Assembly (NCBI RefSeq): GCF_029892485.1
Contig: NZ_JARXVG010000006.1
Coordinates: forward strand, 399,937 to 463,936
Origin: Variovorax boronicumulans
GTDB lineage: Bacteria; Pseudomonadota; Gammaproteobacteria; Burkholderiales; Burkholderiaceae_C
Direction: 5' to 3'
Length of the DNA: 64,000 nt
Shown: piece by piece, positions 50,663-58,159 of the stretch
How the letters are laid out: every line of letters begins with the position of its first letter
Position numbering within the stretch: position 1 is the first letter of the stretch
The notes under the pieces: model-generated
Database searches by the model: none
What the model saw: the letters and a program-made list of their open reading frames with translations, nothing else
Told to the model about the DNA's origin: nothing
Program-made: the position numbers and the translations under genes

Positions 50663-51592
50663 ATGCACATGAGCCATTCCATCAGCGGCAGCACCCAGGC
50701 TTACCTGATCCCGGGCGATCCGGTTCGCAATGTGCGGCTGCCGCGCATGTTCAACACCGCCTTCGCGCGCTTCGGCATCGACGCGGTGCTGTTGCCGATG
50801 CAGGTGCCGGTGCGCGACTTCGCGGTGTTCTTCAAGTCGGCCTTTCTGGCGCGCAACGTGCGGGGCATGGTGATCGCGCCGCCGCACAAGCCGCTGGTGG
50901 TCGACCTGCTCGACGGCTGCGGGCTGTTCGGCCGCGTGGCGGGCTCGGTCAACGTGGTGCGCCGCACCGAAGGCGACCAGCTCGAGGGCGACCTGTTCGA
51001 CGGCGAAGGCCTCATCGGCGCGCTCGACCACTGCAACATTCCCTTTCGCGGCAAGCGCGTGCTGATCCTGGGCGCGGGCGTGAGCGCCGCGGCCATCGGC
51101 GTGGCGCTGGCCGAGGGCGGCACGGTGAATGGCGCGGAGCACATCGCCTTTCACGACACCGCAGCCGGCAAGGCGGCGGGCGTGGCCGCCAAGCTCGATG
51201 CCTTCTTCGATGCGACCGTGGTCGCCGCCGACAGCAACGCACCGGAAGGCTTCGACCTCGTGATCAACGCCACGCCGCTCGGGCTGGTCGAGGGCGATGC
51301 GCTGCCGGTCGACGTGACGCGCATGGAAAACCACGCGGCGCTGTTCGACATCCTGCTGCGCAACCAGCCCACGCCGCTGGTGCGTGCGGCGCGTGCGCGC
51401 GGGCTCAACGCACAGGCCGGCTTCGAGATGCTGATCCAGCAGATGCCGCATTACCTGCGCTACTTCGGCCACCTCGATGCGGCCGATGCGCTGCAGGCCG
51501 ATGCGAACTTCCTGCGCGAAATCGTCTACCCGCCGGCGATGCAGGCCGAGATCGCGAACCCGCTGCGCTACCACTCGCCCAGTGTTGCCTGA
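50663..51592 (+). CDS. Shikimate/quinate dehydrogenase-like protein 1 (AroE family)
   Basis: The 309-residue protein has the AroE two-domain layout. The catalytic Lys is in VIAPPHKPLVVDLLDG and the Asp in GDLFDGEGL; the Rossmann motif is ILGAGVSAAAIGVAL, followed by LVINATPLGL and a C-terminal MLIQQMPHYLRYF. The usual N-terminal shikimate-binding His-Ser-x-Ser-Pro is replaced by VRNVRLPRMFN, and Asn-Thr-Asp by Leu-Phe-Asp. It is therefore an AroE-like paralogue, not the biosynthetic AroE. From its place in this cluster it probably oxidises quinate, shikimate or a related hydroxy acid with NAD(P). It is the first gene of the operon. Confidence 0.8.
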   Translation: MHMSHSISGSTQAYLIPGDPVRNVRLPRMFNTAFARFGIDAVLLPMQVPVRDFAVFFKSAFLARNVRGMVIAPPHKPLVVDLLDGCGLFGRVAGSVNVVRRTEGDQLEGDLFDGEGLIGALDHCNIPFRGKRVLILGAGVSAAAIGVALAEGGTVNGAEHIAFHDTAAGKAAGVAAKLDAFFDATVVAADSNAPEGFDLVINATPLGLVEGDALPVDVTRMENHAALFDILLRNQPTPLVRAARARGLNAQAGFEMLIQQMPHYLRYFGHLDAADALQADANFLREIVYPPAMQAEIANPLRYHSPSVA

Positions 51593-51620
51593 GCTTCACT
51601 TTTCCAAAGAAACGGCTTTG

Positions 51621-52454
51621 ATGATTTCCGGCAAGACAACGCTCATCGCCCACCTCGGCTATCCGACCGAGGCCTTCAAGGCGCCGATGATCTACAACCC
51701 CTGGTTCGACAAGCAGGGCATCGATGCGGTGGTGGTGCCGATGGGCGTGAAGCCCGAGGACTACGCGGCCACGCTGCCGCAGGTCTTCAAATTCAGCAAC
51801 CTGCGCGGCGCGCTGGTCACCATGCCGCACAAGGTCACGACGATGAGCCTGGTGGACGAAGTGACGCCCACCGCGCGTGTCGCGGGCGCCTGCAACGCGA
51901 TCCTCAAGCGCCCCGACGGCACGCTGCTCGGCGACCAGTTCGATGGCGCCGGCTTCGTGCGCGGCGTGGAGCGCAAGGGGCGACTCTTCAAGGGCACGCG
52001 GGTGCTGGTGTCGGGCACGGGCGGCGTGGGCTCGGCCATTGCGGCATCGATCGCGGCCGCGGGTGCCGCGGAGCTGATGCTGTTCGACATGAGCGATGCA
52101 TCGGCAGAAGCGCTGGCTGCGCGGCTGCGCGAGCACTACCCGCAGATGAAGGTCGCCACCGGCTCGAAGGACCCGGCCGGCTACGACGTCGTCGTCAACG
52201 CCACGCCGCTCGGCATGAAGGACAGCGACCCGTTGCCCTTCGACGTGGACCGCATCGATGCGGCCACCTTCGTCGGCGAGGTCGTCATGAAGACCGAATA
52301 CACGCCGCTGCTGCAGGCCGCGAAAGCCAAGGGCTGCGCTGTGCAGGTCGGCACCGACATGCTGTTCGAGATGATCCCGGCGTATCTCGAATTCTTCGGC
52401 TTCGGCACCGCGTCCCCCGAGGAACTGCGCGCCGTGGCCCAGCTGAAATATTGA
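51621..52454 (+). CDS. Shikimate/quinate dehydrogenase-like protein 2 (AroE family)
   Basis: This second AroE-like protein has 277 residues. The N-terminal motif is GYPTEAFKAPMIYN in place of His-Ser-x-Ser-Pro, the catalytic Lys is in VTMPHKVTTMSLVDE, GDQFDGAGF has the Asp, and VSGTGGVGSAIAAS is the nucleotide site. The C-terminal part VQVGTDMLFEMIPAYLEFFGF is AroE-like. It is clearly paralogous to the previous gene; both share the Phe-Asp-Gly pattern. It starts 28 bases after the previous stop. The two together may handle quinate and shikimate, or two related substrates. Confidence 0.82.
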   Translation: MISGKTTLIAHLGYPTEAFKAPMIYNPWFDKQGIDAVVVPMGVKPEDYAATLPQVFKFSNLRGALVTMPHKVTTMSLVDEVTPTARVAGACNAILKRPDGTLLGDQFDGAGFVRGVERKGRLFKGTRVLVSGTGGVGSAIAASIAAAGAAELMLFDMSDASAEALAARLREHYPQMKVATGSKDPAGYDVVVNATPLGMKDSDPLPFDVDRIDAATFVGEVVMKTEYTPLLQAAKAKGCAVQVGTDMLFEMIPAYLEFFGFGTASPEELRAVAQLKY

Positions 52455-52476
52455 CGATCAACACCAGGGTTGCCGC

Positions 52477-53688
52477 ATGAGTATTTTCGAAGGCTTTCTT
52501 TCCACATCCGAAACGCTGGGCGCCTTCAGCGACCGCGCGTTCGTCGACGCGATGCTGCGTTTCGAGGCCGCGCTCGCACGCGCGCAGGCGGCCGAAGGGT
52601 TGATTCCCGAGAGCGCTGCGCTGTCCATCGTCGGCAGCTGCAAGGTCGAGCTGTTCGACGTCGCCAAGATCGTGCGCGAGAGCGGCCGTGCGGGCAGCGT
52701 CGCGATTCCGCTGGTCAAGGCGCTGCGCGAAGCCGTGGGCCTGTTCAATGCCGAGGCCGCGCCCTTCGTGCATTTCGGCAGCACCAGCCAGGACGTGATC
52801 GACAGCGCGATGGCGCTGGTCACGCGCGAGGCGGTCGCGCTGATCGAGACCGACCTGTCCAAGGCCGTCAGCGCGCTGCTGCGCCTGGCGACCCAGCACG
52901 CCCAGACACCGATGCTCGCGCGCACGCTGATGCAGCCCGCCTCGGTCACCAGCTTCGGCTTCAAGTGCGCGGGCTGGGCCGCGCCGCTGGTGCGCAGCCG
53001 CGCCCGCCTGCGCGCCGCTGCGAAGCACGCGCTGCAGCTGCAGCTGGGCGGGGCCGTCGGCACGCTCGCGCAGATGAAGGGGCAGGGCGCCGCGGTGCGC
53101 AAACGCATGGCCCAGGAGCTGGGCCTAGGCGACCCGGGCGCGACCTGGCACACGCAGCGCGACGAATGGGTCGCGCTCGGCTGCGAACTCGGCCTGGTCA
53201 CCGGGAGCCTCGGCAAGATCGCCGTCGACATCTCGCTGCTCGGCCAGTACGAAGTGGCCGAAGTCACCGAGCCCAGCGAACCCGGGCGCGGCGGCTCGTC
53301 GGCGATGCCGCACAAGCGCAACCCCGTGGCCTCGATGGTCGCCATCGCTGCCGCGCACCGCGTGCCCCAGCGCGTGGCGGCCTTGCTCGGCGCGATGCCG
53401 CAACAGCACGAACGTGCGCTCGGCGCCTGGCAGGCCGAACTGGCCGAATGGCCGCAGCTCCTGATGTCGGCGCACGGCAGCGTGCGCGCGATGGCGGGCG
53501 CATTGCCCGGCCTGCAGGTCGATGCCGCACGCATGCGGGCCAACATCGACCGGCTGCGCGCCGAGCTCCCGCGCGATGCCGCCGACGAATGGTTCGACCC
53601 CGCGCTCGCAGTGAACGCCGGCCAGATCGCGCTGGCCGAGGTGAAAGCGCTGCAGGCCAGACTCTCAGACAAGGAACACGCCCAATGA
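52477..53688 (+). CDS. pcaB: 3-carboxy-cis,cis-muconate cycloisomerase
   Basis: The 403-residue protein belongs to the fumarase/aspartase superfamily, with the signature GRGGSSAMPHKRNPVAS near residue 270, which contains the catalytic Ser loop, HFGSTSQDVIDSAMAL, and QLGGAVGTLAQM. In the PcaB branch it converts 3-carboxy-cis,cis-muconate to 4-carboxymuconolactone in the protocatechuate branch of the beta-ketoadipate pathway. The adjacent pcaC and pcaD genes support this over adenylosuccinate lyase. Its stop overlaps the start of pcaC by four bases. Confidence 0.94.
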   Translation: MSIFEGFLSTSETLGAFSDRAFVDAMLRFEAALARAQAAEGLIPESAALSIVGSCKVELFDVAKIVRESGRAGSVAIPLVKALREAVGLFNAEAAPFVHFGSTSQDVIDSAMALVTREAVALIETDLSKAVSALLRLATQHAQTPMLARTLMQPASVTSFGFKCAGWAAPLVRSRARLRAAAKHALQLQLGGAVGTLAQMKGQGAAVRKRMAQELGLGDPGATWHTQRDEWVALGCELGLVTGSLGKIAVDISLLGQYEVAEVTEPSEPGRGGSSAMPHKRNPVASMVAIAAAHRVPQRVAALLGAMPQQHERALGAWQAELAEWPQLLMSAHGSVRAMAGALPGLQVDAARMRANIDRLRAELPRDAADEWFDPALAVNAGQIALAEVKALQARLSDKEHAQ

Positions 53689-54107
53689 CCGCCCCCGACA
53701 GCAACCCGTACGAAGACGGCCTCGTCAACCGCCGCCGCGTCCTCGGCGATGCCTGGGTCGACAAGTCGCTCGCCAACCGCAACGGCTTCAACGCCGAGTT
53801 CCAGGAGCTGATCACGCGCCACGCGTGGAACGACATCTGGGGCCGCCCGGCATTGGGCGACAAGACACGCCGCTACATGGTGCTGTCGATGATGCTGGGC
53901 ATCCATGCGTACGAGGAGTTCGCGATGCATGTGCGCGCCGCGCTCGACGGCCCGCCCGAGTCGCGCCTGACACCCGACGACATCAAGGAAGTGATCATGA
54001 TGGCCGCCATCTACTGCGGCGTGCCGGTGGCCAACCATGCGTTCGGTATTGCCACGAACATCCTGCGCGAGAAGGGTCTTCTGCCCGCCGCACCGCCTGC
54101 GCAGTGA
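53685..54107 (+). CDS. pcaC: 4-carboxymuconolactone decarboxylase
   Basis: The 140-residue protein matches the small PcaC/AhpD-like fold: YEDGLVNRRRVLGDAWVDKSLA, FQELITRHAWNDIWGRPALGDKTRRYMVLSMML, and the C-terminal TPDDIKEVIMMAAIYCGVPVANHAF. It decarboxylates 4-carboxymuconolactone to 3-oxoadipate enol-lactone. The length and motifs are those of a standalone PcaC, not the fused PcaCD seen in some actinobacteria. It overlaps pcaB by four bases and the MFS gene by four bases (GTGA). Confidence 0.96.
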   Translation: MTAPDSNPYEDGLVNRRRVLGDAWVDKSLANRNGFNAEFQELITRHAWNDIWGRPALGDKTRRYMVLSMMLGIHAYEEFAMHVRAALDGPPESRLTPDDIKEVIMMAAIYCGVPVANHAFGIATNILREKGLLPAAPPAQ

Positions 54108-55312
54108 ACGCGCCGGTGGCCCGCAAGGGCCGGTTCGACGTCACGTTCACGCTGATGCTGCCGCTGCTCCTCGCGGCGCAGCCCGTGGCCACCGACAGCT
54201 ACCTGCCGGCGCTTCCCGCGATTGCGAAAGAGCTCGGCTCGGCCAGCACCAGCCTCACGCTGTTCGTGCTGGCCTTCGGCTTTGCGCAGCTTCTGTGCGG
54301 CCCGCTCGCGGACCGCTTCGGCCGCCGGCCGGTGCTGCTCGCGGGGCTCGCCTGCTACGCCATTGCCGCGTTCGGCGGCGCCTTCGCGGGCAGCGTGGCG
54401 GTGCTTGCGGGCTGGCGCACGCTGCAGGGCTTTTCGATGGCGGCGATCCTCGTGTGTGCGCGCGCGGCGGTGCGCGATCTCTATCCCGCGCACGAAGGCC
54501 CGCATGTGATGGCGCGCGGCCTCACGGGGCTGGGCGTGGTCGGGTTGATGGCGCCATTGCTCGGCGCATGGCTGGTGCAGGGCGCGGGCTGGCGCTGGGT
54601 GATGGTCGCGATGGCGGTGTATGCCTCGCTGCTGTTCGCGATGTGCTGGCGCTCGTTCGGCGAAACGCGCAAGCCGCTGACGGGGGAATCGTCCGCGCCG
54701 CGCGGCAGCACGCGCGCGGTGTTCGCAAGCCGCTCGTTCCGCGCCTGGGCCTCGGTGGCGGCCACCACCTACGGCGGGCTCTTCTGCTTTCTGCTGCTCT
54801 CGCCGATGGTCTACATCGGCTACCTCGGCTGGTCGCCCGCGTGGTACGGGTGGATTCCCGCGGGCGGCTCGCTGGTCTACATCTTCAGCACCACCATGTG
54901 CCGCAGCCTGCTGCGCCGCTACGGGCCGGTACGCACCGTGCGGCTGGGCGCTTCGCTGAGCATGGCGGGCGCGGTCATCCAGGCACTGGGCTGCTGGCTC
55001 ATGCCGCTGAGTGCCGTGCCGCTGCTCGCGGGCCATGCGGTGTACTGCCTCGGCCATGGCATCCACCAGCCCTGCGGCCAGGCCGGCGCGGTGGGCGACC
55101 TGCCGCACCTGGCGGGGCGCGCGGTGTCGTGGTCCGGCTTCGGCATGATGATGGTCGCGTTCTGCGTGGGGCAGGTTGCCGCGCTGTTTGTCGATAGCGA
55201 TTACTCCCATGGCGCCTGGCCCATGGTCGTGCCGATGCTGGTGGCCGGCGCCGTGCTGCTGGCCATCGCCTTTCTCTGGCTCCCGCGTCTTCAACATCCC
55301 AAGCCTCCATAA
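54104..55312 (+). CDS. MFS transporter, Bcr/CflA-like group
   Basis: The 402-residue protein has twelve hydrophobic segments and the MFS loop GPLADRFGRRPVLLAG. QPVATDSYLPALPAIAKELG at the start is the Bcr/CflA drug-exporter signature. It starts with GTG at 54104, inside the pcaC stop region, and is therefore translated by coupling. In this operon it may export an intermediate or a toxic aromatic, or import a pathway substrate; the family name alone does not decide. Conserved placement in pca clusters would be needed to say more. Confidence 0.85.
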   Translation: MNAPVARKGRFDVTFTLMLPLLLAAQPVATDSYLPALPAIAKELGSASTSLTLFVLAFGFAQLLCGPLADRFGRRPVLLAGLACYAIAAFGGAFAGSVAVLAGWRTLQGFSMAAILVCARAAVRDLYPAHEGPHVMARGLTGLGVVGLMAPLLGAWLVQGAGWRWVMVAMAVYASLLFAMCWRSFGETRKPLTGESSAPRGSTRAVFASRSFRAWASVAATTYGGLFCFLLLSPMVYIGYLGWSPAWYGWIPAGGSLVYIFSTTMCRSLLRRYGPVRTVRLGASLSMAGAVIQALGCWLMPLSAVPLLAGHAVYCLGHGIHQPCGQAGAVGDLPHLAGRAVSWSGFGMMMVAFCVGQVAALFVDSDYSHGAWPMVVPMLVAGAVLLAIAFLWLPRLQHPKPP

Positions 55313-55327
55313 AAAGGAAACCGCACC

Positions 55328-56095
55328 ATGACCCCCCGCCTGAATGTCGTTCGCGAAGGCGAAGGCCCCTTCGTCGTGCTCAGCCATGCGCTGGGCTGCA
55401 ACCTGCGCATGTGGGACGGCGTGGCCGCGCAGCTTGCGCGCGCCCACACGGTGATCCGCTACGACCATCGCAACCACGGCGGCTCGGAAGTGGTGCCGGG
55501 CGCGCTGCGCATCGAGACGCTGGCGCAGGACGCCGCCGAACTCATCCAGCGCGAAGCGCAGGGCGAGCCGGTGCACTTCGTCGGCCTTTCGATGGGCGGC
55601 ATGACCGCGCAGGCGTTGGCGGTGCGGCACCCCGAGTTGCTGAAGACGGCGGTGATTGCGAATTCGTCCGCGCACTACCCCGACCAGGCGCCGTGGCGCG
55701 CGCGGGCCGAGACGGTGGCCGCCAAGGGCATTGAAGCCATCGCAGCGGGCGCTGTCTCGCGCTGGCTCACACCGGCCTATGCCGCGGGCTACGAAGGCGC
55801 CGCCGCGGCGAAGTCGCTGCACGACGCGCTGGTCGCGACCGATGCACAGGGCTACATCGAGAGCTGCAACGCCGTCGCCGCCATCGACTTCCGCGAGAGC
55901 AACCACCGCATCGCGGTGCCCACGCTGGTGATCGGCGGCCTGCAGGACGAGGCCACCCCGATGGACATGTCGCGCGCCATGGCCGCGGCGATCCCAGGGG
56001 CACGGCTGGCCACCATCGATGCCGCGCACCTGAGTGCGGTGGAGCGGCCTGCGGAGTTCGCACAGCTGCTGATCGATTTCTGGCGCAGTCTCTGA
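55328..56095 (+). CDS. pcaD: 3-oxoadipate enol-lactonase (alpha/beta hydrolase)
   Basis: The 255-residue protein is an alpha/beta hydrolase. The nucleophile Ser is in FVGLSMGGMTAQ, the Asp in GGLQDEATPMDMS and the His in IDAAHLSAVERP. The N-terminal VLSHALGCNLRMWDGVAAQLA and DHRNHGGSE match PcaD, which hydrolyses 3-oxoadipate enol-lactone to 3-oxoadipate. It is 16 bases after the MFS gene, with a Shine-Dalgarno AAAAGGAAA. Gene order B, C, transporter, D places it in the same operon. Confidence 0.9.
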   Translation: MTPRLNVVREGEGPFVVLSHALGCNLRMWDGVAAQLARAHTVIRYDHRNHGGSEVVPGALRIETLAQDAAELIQREAQGEPVHFVGLSMGGMTAQALAVRHPELLKTAVIANSSAHYPDQAPWRARAETVAAKGIEAIAAGAVSRWLTPAYAAGYEGAAAAKSLHDALVATDAQGYIESCNAVAAIDFRESNHRIAVPTLVIGGLQDEATPMDMSRAMAAAIPGARLATIDAAHLSAVERPAEFAQLLIDFWRSL

Positions 56096-56141
56096 GAGCC
56101 CGTGAGGGCGCCTCAGACCTAGGTGAATCCCGTATTTCGTG

Positions 56142-56171
56142 CGATTAATGAACGAGTTCGTTCGTTAATCG
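56142..56171. promoter_or_regulatory. 30-bp near-perfect palindrome upstream of quiC
   Basis: The half-site CGATTAATGAACGAG (56142-56156) is matched on the other strand by CGATTAACGAACGAA, two mismatches in fifteen. Its length and AACGA core look like a TetR- or MarR-type operator. It lies 58 bases before the QuiC start and after the PcaD gene, so quiC and the following transporter probably have their own regulated promoter. No TetR gene is in the window. Confidence 0.55.
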
Positions 56172-56229
56172 CTCGGTCAATGCCTGATCTGGTTGTGGCG
56201 CTGGGCCAGGGTTCCTAAAGTCCACCCCC

Positions 56230-58104
56230 ATGCATCGCTCCATCGCCACGGTCTCGCTCAGCGGCACCCTTCGCCAGAAGCTCGAAGCCGTTGCGGCCGC
56301 GGGTTTCGACGGCATCGAGCTGTTCGAGGCCGACTTCATCAACTTCAAGGGCACGGCCACCGAGCTGCGCAGCATCGTGGCCGACCTCGGCCTGTCCATC
56401 GATCTCTACCAGCCGTTCCGCGATTTCGAAGGCATGCCCGAGCCGCAGTTCCGCCGCAGCCTGGAGCGCGCCGAGCGCAAGTTCGACCTGATGGAGGCGC
56501 TGGGCGCACCGATGGTGCTGTGCTGCTCGAACACCTCGCCGCTGTCGGTCGACGACCCCGCGCTGGCCGCCGCCCAACTGCACGAACTCGCCGAGCGCGC
56601 CGCGCGCCGCAACCTGCGCGTGGGCTTCGAGGCGCTGGCCTGGGGCCGCCACACCTCGCTCTACGGCCAGGCCTGGAACATCGTGAAGCAGGCGGACCAT
56701 CCGCACCTGGGGCTGATCCTGGACAGCTTCCACACGCTGTCGCTCAAGGACGACCCGGCGGGCATCGCCGACATTCCCGGCGACAAGATCTTCTTCCTGC
56801 AGATGGCCGATGCACCGCTGCTGGCCATGGACGTGCTGCAGTGGGCGCGCCACCACCGCTCGTTTCCGGGGCAGGGCGATTTCGACGTGACCGGGTTCTT
56901 CACCCAGGTGCTGCGCGCGGGCTACACCGGGCCGCTGTCGCTGGAGATCTTCAACGACATCTTCCGCGAGACGCCGAACCAGCGCACCGCGGTCGATGCG
57001 ATGCGCTCGCTGCTGTACCTGGAGAGCGAGGCGCGCCAACGGCTGGACACCGCGCAGCCGCAGCGCGTGGAGCTGTTCAACCCGCCACCGGTGGCCGCGC
57101 TCTCGGGCCTGTCGTTCATCGAGTTCGCGGCCGACGAAGCTTCGGCGCTCATGCTCGACGCGCTGGTGCGGCAACTGGGCTTTCGCCGCATCGGCAAGCA
57201 CCGCTCCAAGGCCGTGACGCTGTACCGGCAGGGCGAGATCAACTTCATCGTGAATGCGCAGCCCAACTCCTTCGCGCGCGGCCGCTTCGAGGCGCACGGC
57301 ACTTCGGTGTGCGCGCTGGGCGTGCGCTGCGCCGATCCGCTCGCGGCAGTGGGCCGCGCAACCGCAATGCGCTCCAAGCGCCACGACAGCCCGGTCGGCC
57401 CGAACGAATTGCGCGTGCCGGCGGTGGTGGCGCCGGGCGGCAACCTCATTCACTTCGTGCCCGAGGCGCTCGGAGCCAACGGTTTGTACGAAGCGGACTT
57501 CATCCTCGAAGACGAGGTGCTTGCCGGCAACGATGCGGGGCTCCGGCAGATCGACCATGTCGCGCTCGGCCTCGCGCTCGACCAGCTCGACACCTGGGTG
57601 CTCTTCACCCGCGCCGTGCTCGGCCTGGAGCCCGGCGAAAGCCTGGAACTGGCCGACCCCTTCGGCCTCATTCGCAGCCGCGGCGTGGCCAATGCGGAGC
57701 GCAGCCTGCGCCTGGTGCTCAACGTGTCGCTGAGCCAGCGCACCCGCACCGCGCGCACGCTCAGCGTGACCGGCGGCGGCGCGGTGCACCACATCGCGCT
57801 GCGCTGCGACGACATCTTCGAGACGGCCGCGAAGCTGCGCGCCAACGGCACGCGCTTCGTGCCGATTTCGGACAACTACTACGACGACCTGGCCACGCGC
57901 ACCGACCTCGCGCCCGAGCTGCTTGCACGCATGCGCGCCGCCGGCGTGCTGTTCGACCGCTCGCCGGCCGGCGACTACCTGCACATCTACACCGAGAGCT
58001 TCGAGGGCGGCCTGTTCTTCGAGGTCGCGCAGCGCGTGGGCGCCTACGACGCCTACGGTGCGCTCAACGCACCCGCGCGCATGGCATCGCAGGCGCAGGA
58101 CTGA
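56230..58104 (+). CDS. quiC: 3-dehydroshikimate dehydratase, QuiC type fused to an HPPD-like domain
   Basis: The 624-residue protein has an N-terminal sugar-phosphate isomerase-like TIM barrel (residues 1 to about 270: GFDGIELFEADFI, LGLILDSFHTLSL, IFFLQMADAPLL, LSLEIFNDIF, which carry the metal-binding Glu, Asp and His) and a C-terminal vicinal-oxygen-chelate domain like 4-hydroxyphenylpyruvate dioxygenase (about 290-610). This fusion is the QuiC1 type of 3-dehydroshikimate dehydratase, which makes protocatechuate. The HPPD-like part retains a His (IDHVALG), a second His (VHHIALR) and a Glu (GLFFEVAQR) in the positions of the iron ligands. It links quinate/shikimate use to the pca genes upstream. 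Confidence 0.9.
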   Translation: MHRSIATVSLSGTLRQKLEAVAAAGFDGIELFEADFINFKGTATELRSIVADLGLSIDLYQPFRDFEGMPEPQFRRSLERAERKFDLMEALGAPMVLCCSNTSPLSVDDPALAAAQLHELAERAARRNLRVGFEALAWGRHTSLYGQAWNIVKQADHPHLGLILDSFHTLSLKDDPAGIADIPGDKIFFLQMADAPLLAMDVLQWARHHRSFPGQGDFDVTGFFTQVLRAGYTGPLSLEIFNDIFRETPNQRTAVDAMRSLLYLESEARQRLDTAQPQRVELFNPPPVAALSGLSFIEFAADEASALMLDALVRQLGFRRIGKHRSKAVTLYRQGEINFIVNAQPNSFARGRFEAHGTSVCALGVRCADPLAAVGRATAMRSKRHDSPVGPNELRVPAVVAPGGNLIHFVPEALGANGLYEADFILEDEVLAGNDAGLRQIDHVALGLALDQLDTWVLFTRAVLGLEPGESLELADPFGLIRSRGVANAERSLRLVLNVSLSQRTRTARTLSVTGGGAVHHIALRCDDIFETAAKLRANGTRFVPISDNYYDDLATRTDLAPELLARMRAAGVLFDRSPAGDYLHIYTESFEGGLFFEVAQRVGAYDAYGALNAPARMASQAQD

Positions 58105-58159
58105 TTTCTTTCCCCGTTCGTCACTGACTCATCACTGGATCATCACTGGAGACAACCCC

